A DNA stretch of 64,000 nt from Benincasa hispida (Eukaryota; Streptophyta; Magnoliopsida; Cucurbitales; Cucurbitaceae). The DNA is taken from positions 66,599,685 to 66,663,684 of the forward strand of contig NC_052359.1 of NCBI RefSeq assembly GCF_009727055.1. The letters run 5' to 3'. Below the pieces are notes generated by a model. That model did not search any database. It saw only the letters and a program-made list of their open reading frames with translations, and was not told the DNA's origin. This document shows, one piece after another, positions 45,376-58,047 of this stretch. The position numbers and the translations under genes are program-made. Numbering within the stretch: position 1 is the stretch's first letter; each line of letters begins with the position of its first letter.

Positions 45376-46749
45376 GATTTTAATATAATTTGAATTGATA
45401 ATAATATAATATTTTACTGTTATGAAATCTGTTTGTATTAATTTTACATATTGTTTTTTAAACAAGTTAATTTACGTTGTTTTGAACTTTTAATAAAGTA
45501 TATGATAAAAATTATTATAATTTCGATTTTCACTTGAAATACTTGAATTTATTTTAAAAGAAGACAATTATATAGTTTCCAATATTTTTAAGTAGATTAT
45601 ATTTATACATTATCAAAATAGAGAAAACAAAATGGTAAGAAATGATATCAATTTGTGATAGTCTTTTCTTTCCATCTAAAATTTGGATGATCACTCTTGT
45701 TAAATTAAAATAAATAAATAAATTTCACTTTAAATTTCAATTAAAAATAAATTAAACTATATATCATACAATTTAAATAGATATGTAAATGAACCATATG
45801 AGCATAGTGAATTGTATAGAGTTGTTATTACTCCATGGATATATGATTTATTTTAATTATAAAATGAATAAATAAAAGTGGTGAAAGAAATGACCAAAAA
45901 ATAAAAGATAAATAAAAAGAAAGATGCCCATGAAAAATCATGTTCTAAAAGGGATCAAGAACTCTTGAGATGCTTCCTGTATAGGCATACAAAGATATTT
46001 AGACGTTTAGGGATGTCGGGACATCCGATATTTCAACAAAATAAATAGCATAATTGAGATGTCCATCTCATAAAACTCTTGAATTCTTCACTAAACCAAC
46101 ATTCCCTAAATATTTTTCAATAAAATAATTTTTAATAGTTTTTTTTTTTCAAAATCCAACATTCACAATGAAACCATTTTCCAAAAAAGAAAAAAAAGGT
46201 AAGAAATCATGAAAACTTTTTACTTTTGAACTATCAATAGTAATGACTTTTGAATAATGAAACTTCAATAAGAATCTATTAAAGAATTTAAATATATTTT
46301 CGATCTATTTAAATATAGTTAAGTAGATAAGATATTAATTACCGTCTTAAAAATTATCAATAAATTGAGATGTTCACAATATTAAAATAAATATATTTTT
46401 TTGAATTCCAAAATATTATTCCTTTAGACATGCACCAAATGATTAAGCAACTAAAAATGGCCTTAATAATTTGGTTCAATATTTGTGCCATCAAGAAAGG
46501 AATGAGTTGTGCCATTAAGATCTTATCCACTCAATTATTAAACACACACCTCTCCTTCTTTAATGCTCCATATTATTTCTGTGTCTAGAACTTTTCTCCA
46601 CCTAAATTCTCATCCAAATTGATGGATTATATTATATTTTAATCACTAACTTGGTATAATTAAAGGTCAAATGTATTTAAATCTAAAGAGTGAGATGAAT
46701 ATACACGAAATTCTCAGAGGTATAAGTTTTCAAAAGTGATGTTTATTAA

Positions 46750-46830
46750 ACACAAAAACGAGCATAACTCAATTGATATACAGATGTGTTAAGATTTAAC
46801 TAATATAAATAGAGTTATAAACTCATTTTA
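46750..46830 (+). repeat. tRNA-derived SINE-like fragment
   Basis: Begins GAGCATAACTCAATTGATATAC, an A-box-like stretch shared with 51015; the B box is weak. Confidence 0.35.
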
Positions 46831-46844
46831 TATGAGATATTTTT

Positions 46845-47135
46845 AAAGATAACTACAACAAATAGCATTTTTAGGATTAATAATTAAGTATATAGCAGCA
46901 TCTTTAAAGAATTACAAATATAGCAAAATCTATTAGTGATAAGCTCTATCGCTGATACTCTTATTAGCTATGTAGTCTATCATTGATAAACTCCTCTTAG
47001 TTATATAGTCTATCACCGATAGACTAAGAGTTGGATCTAAATTTTGTAATATTTGCAAGTTTTTTTGTATTGTACTATATTTATTAATATTTTGGTCTGA
47101 TTATTATATTTGTAACTGCCCATTTTTAGTACAAT
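46845..47135. repeat. Dispersed MITE-like repeat, copy 4 of 5
   Basis: Several GTCTATCATTGATAAAC and GTCTATCACCGATAGAC units between ATTACAAATATAGCAAAATC and a TTTTGTAATATTTGCAAG end. The core is partly repeated, making this copy longer than the others. Confidence 0.5.
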
Positions 47136-47144
47136 AAAAATATT

Positions 47145-47225
47145 GAATTTGAACTACAAACTTTTTATATGCTAACATACGTGTATGTCAGTCGAACTAG
47201 TTAATATTTCAATAATCAAATGATA
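47145..47225 (-). repeat. tRNA-derived SINE-like fragment
   Basis: On the minus strand, AACTAGTTCGACTGACAT (A-box-like) and TTTGTAGTTCAAATTC (B-box-like), followed by an AT-rich tail. Confidence 0.4.
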
Positions 47226-48544
47226 TATAATATAGAAGAAAAAACTCAGTAGCACTCACAAAAATTTGACACAAATAATTTTTCTTTTGACCCTTTTCAT
47301 AATTAATGTATTTGTTTATCCATAAAGCTTAATGAATGCTTACTGGGTTTTAATGGAGACATAGTTTTGACCTTTTTTTATTTTTTCTTATTTTCTTATT
47401 ATATTTTGGGATAGTTTTGACCCTTCTCATAATTAATGTAATAAGTTTTCATTCAAACTTAAATATAATCTTTGCATAGCTAAATTGTTATTGATTTGTA
47501 TCACCTCTTACCATAAAGTTAAATACAATGTTTTCTTCCTCTCTTTATAATTTTGTTTAAATTAGAAGTCTAATCAATATATTTTTCGATTCGTGTCTTT
47601 AATTATGTCAAATAAATTCTTAAATTTTCAATCTTATGTTGTCTTGGACTTTAAATATTTTCCCATAATTCCTTATACTTTTCATATATAGTATCCAAAA
47701 TGTCCTAAAATTCTCAATTTTATGTCTAATAAATTTTTGGTATATTCAATATTTTTTTAAAAAAATTACTAAACACAAATTTAAAAATTTAGAATTCCAT
47801 TAGATATGTAATTTAAATTTATATCTAATATCATAGGATATTTAAATATTTTAAATATGCCATTCATCTATTGACATCAAATTGAAAGTTTAAGGACTTA
47901 ATTAGACATTTTTTAAGTTTATAATCCTCTTAAACCCATACTTAAAAGTTTAAGAGATCTATTAGGTTAAAAATCACTTTTAGTCCCTAAAATTTTATAG
48001 AAGTAACAATTTAGTCTTTGAAATGATTTAGTCCCCGTACTTTCAATCTGGTAACAATTTAGTTATTATATTTTAAAATCTGCAATGAATTAGTCTTAAT
48101 GTAGAAATTATGGTTAAGATTTAATGTGATTTCATGCCTAAATAAACCAATAAACTAATTAGAGACTCATTTTTTTTTAATAAAATATAAAATCTACATC
48201 ATATAGTAATAAAAAGTAATATCTAATTTTGATAAATATTTTTACGTTAGGAACTAAATTGTCACAAATTTGAAAGTACAAGTACTAAATTGTTACATAC
48301 TAAAGTCTATGGATTTAATTGAAAGTACAAGAACTAAATCGTTAAAAACCAAAATTTAGGGACTAAATTGTTATTTTAATGAAAGTTTGGAAACCAAAAT
48401 GTATTTTTACCGATTTATTAAATATTTTTAAAATTTTATGGAATAAATAGATACAAATTTAAAATTAGTTAGGGACTAAACTTATAATTTAAGATGTAAT
48501 TTAAACTTTTCATATTAAAAAAAAAAAAAAAAGGAGAAATAACA

Positions 48545-48975
48545 ATTTATACCCTTGAACTTTGGGTGATATCAATTTAAACTCTAACTAATAATTGTAT
48601 TAATTTAAACCATGAATTTTGAGATTGTATCATTTTAAACCTCAAACTAATAATTGTATCAATTAAACTTTGAACTTTTATAAGTGTATCAATTTAAACC
48701 CAGAAGTTTCATAATTGTATCAACTTAAGTTCCCCATTATGTTTTATTTAGATACATTTATGAATGTTCAAGGTTTAAATTGACATATAAATAAAAGTTT
48801 AAGATTTAAATTGATACATTTATGAAAGTTCTAGCTTTAAATTGATAGAATTACTAATTTGGGGTTTAAATTGATATAACTACTAGTTTGAGGTTTAAAT
48901 TGATACACATCCCAAAGTTCAGAATTTAAATTGATACAATTTTTAAAGTTTAAGGTTTAAATTAATATAATTGTT
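48545..48975. repeat. Fold-back repeat built of TCAATTTAAAC units
   Basis: The left half repeats TATCAATTTAAACTC/CTTTGAAC-like units; the right half repeats the complement, GTTTAAATTGATAC. The two halves could fold on each other. No coding content. Confidence 0.6.
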
Positions 48976-49595
48976 AGTTTATGGTTTAAATGGATTAAAT
49001 GATGGGTGAGGAGCGATGTGCAAAAAAGGACAATTTTGGCAGCTAATGGTAAGCACTAGGATATGTCTTTTGGTTGGGTGATTGCTCAGCATCCACCCAC
49101 CACAATCTGCCACGTGTTTCACCATTTAATTAATAATTAATTTTTTATCCCTTTATTTATTTATTATTTTTAGAAAATATCAATTTATGTTCATAATCTT
49201 TAGTAATTGTATGAATTTAAATTCATAACTAATTATTTGTATTGATTTAAACCTGAAATTTTGTAAATGTATCAATTTACATTCCAATTGAAATTTCATT
49301 CGACTAATTCGAATATATTAAAAATATAAAAATATTCATTTTAAAATTAATACGTTTCGAATCACATCATCTAAAAATAGTATTTTTTTTTAAAAAAAAA
49401 AAAAAAACAGAATTTGATCAAGGTACTCTAGAAAATGTGTTAAGAAATTTATCAAAATAGTTACAAAAATAAATAAATAAAGTAAATTTATAGTAATAAG
49501 CTTGTAGTACAACTTCACATCGTTCTTTAAATTATCCCTATATGTCAATGCACAAAAAGGGAGTAGAAAATATATATAGGATAAGTTGAAAATAG

Positions 49596-49600
49596 NNNNN
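49596..49600. other. Five-base N gap beside a poly-A tract
   Basis: NNNNN followed by about 30 A, then a GA-rich run. The true length of the A tract is not resolved here. Confidence 0.9.
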
Positions 49601-49632
<32 letters not shown>

Positions 49633-51014
49633 AGAGAGAAAGAAAGAAAGAAAAAAGGAAAAAAGTACTATTATATTATTTTTACATGTTTTATTCCTGT
49701 GTTTTTGTTTAATATTAATTTTTTTAGAAAATTATTAAATATTATTTTTACCTTTAATATAGTCAATTTGATCATTAAAAGTTTTAATTTGGTTTCTTTA
49801 ATTTAAAATATTAAATTATTAAATCGAGTATAACTCAAATTAATATATAAAGTGTGTTAATAACTACGAAATTTGTGAAAAATTAATTAATATCTTATAA
49901 ATATGTCATCATAAATTATTATTGGGATGATTATATTAAATATTTCAACTTTATTTTATTCCACGAATGTTTCTAATTTGACTTAATGTCACTAACAATA
50001 TTGAGGTTGAGGGAGTAAAAATATGAGGAAACGGTAAATTTTTGAATAAGCAAGGAAGTTAATGTCATTTTGGTTCATATTGAAACTTATAAAAATTAGA
50101 AAAATCATATGAAAAATAAGCCTGAATTAAACAGTTCAAAAAAAAAAAAAAAAAGTTTGTTAGGTAGGCAATTTATAGTTTATTTGACCGGGAGTCTGTC
50201 TGTTCTTGAAAATTGTTACTGAATTATGTGATTCAAACAATGAAATTTTGAATAAAAAACAATCTTTTTATGTTATAGTGTATTCAGATTTTGAATTTAA
50301 ATTTTAAAATGTGAAGTTACATTAAAAAAAAAAAAGATAAAATGATTAGCAAATATAATATTTCATGTTATTATCTTAATTGTTTGTATTGTTAAATTAA
50401 AATATGTATTATATAGTATATTATAAATTGAATATATATCAACATAATAAGTATACCTAAATCAAGTTGATAAATTAATTAATGACAATTCATATTCAAC
50501 CTAATCTTTAGTGAGCAATTATAATTAATTTTATGGTTTATAAATATATAATCAAATACATTTTATACAATTGTTTAAATTTAAATTTAGTTTTTGAAAT
50601 TTACCACTAAACACAAATATGTGTTTTCATTGTTTTTAAATTTTTGTTTCTAGATTTCATAATACTAAATTAATTCTAATTTTTGAAACAGTAGAATCAA
50701 ATCGAAAGTAACTTGTCAAAATAATCATAACACAATTAATATGAAATTGTACTATCAACTTCACTGTCTAAGATACGATTTCATATTTTACATAGAAATT
50801 AACTTAAAACCACTTTATTTAAATTCATAATTTAACCTTTTTTTCCATTTCATTTATTTTTCAAATATGTACACTTGAATAATGACGAGCAATTGAGTAT
50901 AATGAAATGAATATAGATTGCTGACGTCCAGTATTAAATTTTACTAAAAAAAAAAAAAAGAAAGAAAAATAGAAAGAAAGGTCTAACCATATTAATTAGA
51001 GATGATTCTATCAA

Positions 51015-51135
51015 CAAGAGCGTAACTCAACTGATATAGTGTTCATACTATCAACTTCGTGGTTTGAGGTTCGATTTCCCTCGTGGTTTGAGGTTTGATT
51101 TCCTTACCCAAAACTTTAATTACAATATCTTAAAA
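51015..51135 (+). repeat. tRNA-derived SINE-like element with A-rich end
   Basis: A-box-like GAGCGTAACTCAACTGATA, then a B-box-like GAGGTTCGATTTCC that is locally duplicated (CGTGGTTTGAGGTT twice), then AATATCTT and an A run. Confidence 0.5.
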
Positions 51136-51451
51136 AAAAAAAAAAAGAGAAAACAAAATATTGACGTTGACTAAAATATTTAAACTAATTTTTAAAATTG
51201 AGAAACTAAAATAAAATTTGATAAATAGACCCTTTGGTTCTTGAATTTGTAAAAGTATCACACAGATCCTAAAAGTTTTAATTTGATGTTTAATAAATTT
51301 CAACTTTGCATGTGATTAGTTCTAGACATATTCAATTTTTTTTAAAAAAAAAGAATTAACAAATATTTTATAATTTGCGTCAAAGAGATTCTTGATTATT
51401 TATTTTTTTTAAAAGCAATATTAAATAAAAAATTGAAAATTTAAGCCTTGT

Positions 51452-51605
51452 TTGGTAATTGTCTTTAGTTTAATTAGTTTTGAAAACTTGTCTTGATTTC
51501 TGAGAACACTCTTAAAAAATAGGTAACAAAATAAAGAAATTAATAAATGAAAATAGTGTTTATAAGATTAATTTTAAAAAATCAAATGGTTGCCAAAACT
51601 TAAAT
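51452..51605. repeat. Short MITE-like fold-back
   Basis: The left end GCCTTGTTTGGTAATTGTC is the approximate inverted match of the right end AAATGGTTGCCAAAAC. Small, with an A/T-rich interior. Confidence 0.4.
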
Positions 51606-51689
51606 GATTACCACACATAATTTTTGAGATTAATTAGACACTTTTTAAAGTCTATGAACCTATAGTCAATAAAAAGTTAAAACGGAAAG

Positions 51690-51910
51690 AAGGGGGATTT
51701 TCAAAAATAGAAAAATGAGGGAAACTATTTACACAAAATAGCAAAATTTTAATCTTCTTTGATAGAGGTTGATAGAAGTCTATCAATGTCTATTAGTGAT
51801 AGAAACGGATAGAAATATATCACACAGATAAAAGTTAGTGTCTGTTAATATTTTTTTTATTGTTTTTATAAATAATTTGACATTGTTCCTATAAGTGAAA
51901 ATTTTTCCAA
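51690..51910. repeat. Dispersed MITE-like repeat, copy 5 of 5
   Basis: AAATAGCAAAATTTTAATC, GATAGAAGTCTATCAATG and CTATTAGTGATAGAAAC show the same core with diverged flanks. Confidence 0.45.
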
Positions 51911-51999
51911 AAAGAATCATTAAAATTTATTTTCATGGATCATATTCGTAATTAAATAAAAAGATGTATGTGGATAAAGAAGAATTGAGAGAGAGATGA

Positions 52000-54900
52000 A
52001 AAGTACTAAGTAGCAAAGGAAAAAGGCAAAGAGTTGTCGTTTTGATTAGTAATGCCAAAACAAAAGCATTTAAAACTCACCCTTAAGTCTTTTCGAAATA
52101 AACAAATAAATATATTTTACAAAATAAAAACAGAAATAGAAATAAATAATCCTTTTTTTTTTTTTTCCCTCATTTCTTTTTCTGTTTGTTTTTGTTCGAA
52201 AAATCTAAACAGAAGAGGGGGCGGTGCCCGGCTCTTCAGGTAATACCACGTGACAACGACGTGACCTTCTTTTCTGTCATTGGCCCCTCCATTTTTTTCC
52301 ATTTTCTTATTTCATCCCACTTTTTCTTCTTAATTACTCATTTTTTTCCTGTAGAAAAATTAATTTGATTTATTTTATTTGTCTCTAAATTTTAAAATAT
52401 TATATTTTTCTCTTTGAATTTAGTAATCATTTGGTCAATATTCTAAACTTTTACTCTGGAGTTTCCGCTAATGTTCACTTTGGCCTTTGACATTAAGTTA
52501 ATTAATTTAAATTAATTATGAAGGTAAATTTCATAATTAATTTTAATAGTGATTGAAAATTAGTGAAAACTAACCAATTATAATTCTTTTGATTCATGAT
52601 AATTAATTAATAATCATTAACAGTAGGATTTCAAATGTGTATATTTAGTGAAAAAATCAAATTCAAAAATATAAATTTTGACACTCCAAATGAAAACAAA
52701 ACTCAAAACTCAAAACTCAAAAGTGAAAATATAATAAAACCTAATTATAAAAATGGAAATTAAACTCAAACTCAGAAGTCAAAGAATAACATTTTAAAAT
52801 ATAGGAACCAAATAAAAATTAGACCCAAATTCTAGGGATAAAAAACGTATTTTTCTATTTTCTTAAAGGAAATTATATAATTTGTTCCTATATTATGAAT
52901 TTTTTAATCTTATGAATCTTTTACCATCAATTCATGTTATCATATCGTTTAGGGATATATATCTCGATTCAAACTTTAACTTATTGACCAAGATTTCGTA
53001 TACTTTATATCATTTAAGCTATATTTATATCGGTCATCATCGAGCATTAATATTAATAAATAAGGAGATATTTAACTAGTGTAGCAAAGTTGAAAACCCT
53101 ACATTTGTGTACTTTGTACTTCAATTATAAAGAAGAATATAAGTTATGAAAAATGGATTTATGTTGCTTTTTTTTCACAAGTTCGTAGTATGAAAGGTGT
53201 AAGTTATTGTAGATGTCTCGAATTAAGTGTAGTCCGTATGGTTAGTAATTTGTACTAAGTACTATTTTGGCTCCTGTCATTGTTCTAATACTTATACATG
53301 TCGGTTCATTGAACCTCACTCAATTTAAATTTTGATCAAATATACATATAAGTCGATAACAAGTTGACGTTGGAGAAAACCTTCCACTATAATTTCATTA
53401 ATAAGTAGAAAAAAATAATTGTGAAATAAAAAAATAAAACTAAAAAACACAAGAATTTACATGAAAAATTTCAAAGCTTGAGAGAAAAACCATGACTCAC
53501 CAAAAAAATCACTACGTAACAATTGTTCCAATCACAAAATAATTATCTATTTGATCCCAATTACAAGAGCACTCTTTCAAAATTTTTGTACTATTTACGC
53601 CTTTTAATCTCATTCTCAAATTAGAAAATACAAAAAGGAATTTAGCTGTAGTTAGCACACTTAAACTTAAAGTGTTTCTAATTGAGACAAATTGAAACCA
53701 AAGTTCATAGGCTCATTTTTATAGTGTTCGTATTCATTTTTTTCAATGTAAGACAACTACTCTTCTAATATTTTTGCAAAAATCCAGATGTATTAAAAGT
53801 TCTGTTCTTCCAACAAACTAATGGTGGGAATCAAAATAGCCATCTTCCTCACCATATTATAAGTTTGGTCTATATTTTGTAACATATACATTAAGCTCTA
53901 CTATTTATGCAATTTCGTATCTAATAGGTCACTATGTTAATTTCATTACTTTAGCAATAATGTTATTGTAATGCTGACATACAACATTAAAAGTATATAG
54001 ACTCGCTAGATATTTTTCTTATAGATGGTAGATAGTTATACAAACAACCCTCATTATAAGTTTGTACGTATTTTCTAAAATACAAGAGCTAATTAAACAC
54101 GATTTTGAATTTTAACCATTTAAACAAGGCTCAAATTGTAATTTAATTTTTAAAAGCTTATATACCAAAAGATGGAAAATAAAAAATTAAACCAATTTTT
54201 TTCTTTCTAAATAAAACTATATTCCAAAAAATTTCCAAAACTCCAACTTTAAATATATTTGTTATTGATGTGGTATTTTAAGAAAAATATCAATTTATAT
54301 CTCTAAATTTTAGGAATTTATCAATAAATTTTTTGAATTAATAATTATATGAATTTAAACTTTGAATGTTCGTAAGTGTGTTAATATACATTCTTTCTCA
54401 AATTTCGTTACAAAATATCCATGAAATTTATAATTTGTTTCAATTAAACTTCTAAATTGTTATAAGTGAACTAATATAGATTCTTTATTAAAGTTACCTT
54501 TAATAATCGTCAATGCATATCTTACAGTAACACACGTGTAGACTTCTTCAAATTTCAAATTAATAAAATGGATAATTAGAATTGATGTATGAAAAATATC
54601 CTAATTAAGAATTCAAATTGATTGGCTAATAAAAATTAAGATATTTAATTGATAAAACTATAATGATATATCCAAATAAAATATAATGAATAGAATGAAT
54701 AGTACAAATTTAAAAGTATAAATTAATATTTATAATTTCAAAATTTAAACACAAAAATAAAAGAAGAAAGAAAAAAGAAAAAGAAAAGGAAAATGGAAGC
54801 CAGCTTGCCAGTCATTCTCTTGCCACGTTTCAGGATTAGAAGGAACAAGTTATTAGTTGACAGCTAAAATGGGGTGAGATTGGCTGCGAATCTTTACCGC

Positions 54901-55400
54901 AAAATCAACGACACGTGGCGAAAGGATTACGCGTTTGGCACGTGGTCCTTCCACGTGGACTAATAGATCACGCATTTTGGATGGGACGTTTAATCGTATC
55001 TTTTTTCTTTTTTTTTTTTTGAAAAAGATATATGTTTTTTTTTTTTTCCTTCTTTTTAGCCAAACGATATCTTTTTGGCTTTCATTTTCAAGATTTGACT
55101 ACTTTTGCAACAACTGTATATTTTTATTTATTTAATTTTTAAATATTTAAAAAGCACTAAATTGTTTTTAGTGCGATTGGAATTTTAAGATATTGTCTCC
55201 AATTTTAGTGGAATCAATCAATTCATAGGTTGCCCAATTGTCAAATTTGATATTTAGGTTTAAATTTGTACAAATTTTATCACGTCAACATAACTTTTTC
55301 AATAAATTATAAATCTTAATTAAGTTTAAAAAATAAAATGGATTTTCAAAATTTATAAGATTGCTTGTTTGACAGAAAATTGCTTAATTTTTAAGAGCTC
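52000..55400. other. Intergenic region with two GC-richer islands, no gene seen
   Basis: Mostly AT-rich, with A/T runs. Islands at about 52205-52295 and 54795-54985 contain CACGTG boxes. Open frames of 60-66 codons are low-complexity (poly-Phe/Lys) and not credible genes. Confidence 0.6.
54912..54957. promoter_or_regulatory. Cluster of three CACGTG (G-box/ABRE-type) sites
   Basis: Palindromic CACGTG at 54912-54917, 54939-54944 and 54952-54957, each in an ACACGTGG/GCACGTGG/CCACGTGG setting. These are bZIP/bHLH recognition cores in plants. No adjacent gene is visible, so function is only inferred. Confidence 0.45.
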
Positions 55401-55901
55401 AATGCTTGAAAAGTATTTGTTGTACTTGGACTAATTTTCCTTTATTTGGTTTTCCTAGTAATTACTTTATTATTATTATTAGAATTGATGTTGTTTTCAA
55501 TTTCGAAATTATGGACTTTTGAACAATACTTTCAAGTGTGCCAAAATTTAAATGATTGAAAAGTATTTGTTGGAGTTATATTTCCTTCATTTGGTTTTCC
55601 TAATAATTCCTTCTTTTTTTTTCCTTTTTTTTTTCCCAGAATTGATGTTATATATTTCAAATTTATGGACTTGTGAACAATAATTTCAAGTGTGCAATAA
55701 TTGAAAGATAAATGCTTGAAAAGTATTTGCTGGAGTCATCTTTTTTATTTGGTTTTCCTAATAATTTTTCTTTGTAGAATTATTATTTTTTTTCCTATTT
55801 CAAAACTATGGACTTTTGAACCGTCATGGGTTGACCTAGTGGTAGTGGGAACATAAAAAAAGGTCAAAGGACTAGGAGTCATGAGTTCAATCTATGATGA
55901 C

Positions 55902-57440
55902 AAAAAGGCCTAAGATGTTGATTGAGATTTCCTGGATAAGTTTATGATGAAGAAGGAATTTGGGTTTAGATGGAGAATGTGGATGTGGGGATGCATTAGG
56001 AATGTGCAGTATTCCATTTTAGTCAATGGTACTCCAAAAGGATCGATCCAAGCTTCTCAAGGTTTAAGGCAAGGGGATCTTTTGTCCCCTTTTCCTATTC
56101 TTATTGGTCGTGGATGTTTTAAGTCGGCTCATTTCCAAGGGAGTGGAAGGAAATATCATTGAGCCTTTAAGGTTGGTTCGGACGAAGTAGCCCTATTGCA
56201 TCTCCAGTTTATGGATGATACGATCTTGTTTTGTTTCAGAAACAAGGATTCTTTTTTCATTCTTAATCACATGATGAACTTTTTCAATGCTATGTCTGGC
56301 CTTGAAATTAACAGAAGTGCCAAATTTTGGGAATTAACAATGGCCCGGCTAAGATTGAAAGTTGGGCGGAGGAGTTTGGGGGGGGGGGGGGGTTGGTAAC
56401 GTAAGGATTCGCAGCCATCCCTTTGAATGGGTGGCGAAAATGGTTAAAGGCACACATCGGAACTCATGGAAAGACACTTCGTTTGAGTTCCCTTCTTTTT
56501 ATAACTTTGTTCGGTGTGTTGTGGGAGATGGCATAGGTACGTATTTTTGGGAGGATCGGTGAGTGAGGGATAGTGCTCTTTCTTCTATCTTTCCGCATAT
56601 TTATCACTTATCTTCCTTAAAGTATCACCCGATCTCTGATTTTCTAATCTAGACCGAGAGCTCCATGTTTTTCATTTGGGTTCTATTGTTATTTGACCAA
56701 TAGGGAAATGACGGAGGTTGCCTCTTTTCTTTCTTTATTGGAGGCAAGTATAGGGAGAGGAGAAGGGATATTCGCATTTGGAATCCGAATCCTAGTGAAG
56801 GGTTTTCTTGTAAATCCTTCTTCACTTGGAGTGTCTGTGTTCGATGTGATTTAGAGGATTAAGATTCCCGAAAGTCAGATTTTTTATCTAGCAAGTCTTA
56901 CTTGGTCGTGTGAACACTTTTGATAGACTTGTTAGGAGAAGAACTTCGCTTGTGGGGCCTTTTTGTTGTATCCTTTGTTAGATGGTGGAGGAAGACCTAG
57001 ATCATCTCCATTGGAACTGCCAGTATGCAAGGACTTTGTGGAGTCTTTTCTTGCAGGAGTTCAATGTTTGCTTTGTTGGGTGGAGAGACTTCCATGCAAC
57101 GATCGAGAAGTTTCTTCTCTATCTGCCTTTCAAAGAGAAAGGCCGTTTTTTTATGGCTGGTTGGGGTGTGTGCTATTGTTTGGGATATTTGGGGGGGAGA
57201 GGAATGATAGAGTGTTTAGAGGTAGGGAAAGGGACTTTGGTGAAGTGTGGTCTTTGGTAAGATTTCATGTGTCCCTCTAGGCTTCAGTTTTGAAGCTTTT
57301 TTGTAACTATTCTATAAGCAACATTTTATTTAGCTGGATTCCTTTCCTTTAGTGGTGGGTGTTTTTAGTAGGCAATATTTTTATGCCCATGTATTCTTTC
57401 AGTTTTTCTCAATGAAAGTAGTTGTTCAAATTAAAAAAAA
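55902..57440 (+). mobile_element. 5'-truncated LINE (non-LTR retrotransposon)
   Basis: About 1.54 kb, inserted into the SINE, with imperfect 13-bp target-site repeats AATCTATGATGAC (55889-55901) and AATCCATGATAAC (57441-57453) and an A-rich end at 57432-57440. It begins inside the reverse transcriptase domain, a normal result of incomplete LINE reverse transcription, and ends with a zinc-binding RT-associated segment. Confidence 0.85.
55944..57280 (+). pseudogene. LINE reverse transcriptase remnant with zf-RVT segment
   Basis: RT motifs: YSILVNGTPKGSIQASQGLR followed by QGDLLSPF (about 56010-56090), then LQFMDDTILFC (56199-56231), where the usual FADD is FMDD. Both catalytic aspartates are kept. 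NRSAKF follows near 56317. A zinc-binding reverse-transcriptase segment is seen at 56982-57100 (EEDLDHLHWNCQYARTLW). Stops, a G run at 56380-56392 and frameshifts separate the pieces. The full element would copy its RNA at a nicked target; this one is dead. Confidence 0.8.
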
Positions 57441-58047
57441 AATCCATGATAACTATCTACTTAAGATTTAATATACTAAGAACTTCCTTGACACCCACAT
57501 GTTATAGGGCGACGATTGTCCCATGAGATTAGTCGAGGTGCGCGTAAGCTGGCTTAGACACTCACGTATATATAAAAAAAATTATGGGCTTTTGAACAAT
57601 AATTTCAAGGGTGCAATAATTTGAAGATACTCTTACCAACTATCCAAAAAGATTTGAAGCATACACGCATCTTATATAATCTCCTCTTAACTAGAAACAT
57701 ATACCATACAATAATATTAAACAAAAAGTGTGAAAGTATAAAGATTGAAACCACTAACTTCATGAAAAAAGAATATATGTTAATTATATGCTGAATAATG
57801 TTCATGTTCAAACATATACCAAATAGTATTCATTCAACCAAAGAACTTTAAACTTCTAAACACTTTGAAAATTTAATGTGAATACTATATTTAGGCTATT
57901 ATAGATGGCAGATTTAAATTTTAATTTGGTTTCTGAATTTTTAAATTTATTCCATTTTAATCACAGAACTCTCAAAAATAATATTGATCTTCGTTTTATT
58001 ATTTTTTTATCTTATTTTCTTTTGGGATTAATTGCTCAAAAGACCTA

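Larger units (their letters stand above)
44100..52000. other. Gene-poor AT-rich region
   Basis: No supported gene. It holds (TTTC)n at about 44215-44240, (TA)n at 44283-44312, fold-back DNA at 47975-48420 and 48545-48975, GATAGAC-type repeats, SINE-like fragments, many poly-A and poly-T runs, and a 5-base N gap. The longest open frames are under 60 codons, with no motifs. Confidence 0.65.
55822..57580 (+). mobile_element. tRNA-derived SINE, split by a LINE
   Basis: The SINE left part is 55822-55901, with an A-box-like GTTGACCTAGTGGTAG and a B-box-like GAGTTCAATCTATG. The right part is 57454-57580, ending in TATATATAAAAAAA. Together they make about 207 bp, a normal SINE size. Flanking 17-bp target-site repeats ACTATGGACTTTTGAAC (55805-55821) and ATTATGGGCTTTTGAAC (57581-57597) support the borders. 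Confidence 0.8.
55402..57632. repeat. Three tandem ~150-160-bp units, the third split by nested insertions
   Basis: Units start at 55402, 55552 and 55712 with ATGCTTGAAAAGTATTTG (or a near copy). Each includes TTTGGTTTTCCTA, AATTGATGTT or its relic, and ATGGACTTTTGAAC. Unit 3 is interrupted after ATGGACTTTTGAAC by a SINE and resumes at 57598 with AATAATTTCAAGGGTGC. Confidence 0.8.
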
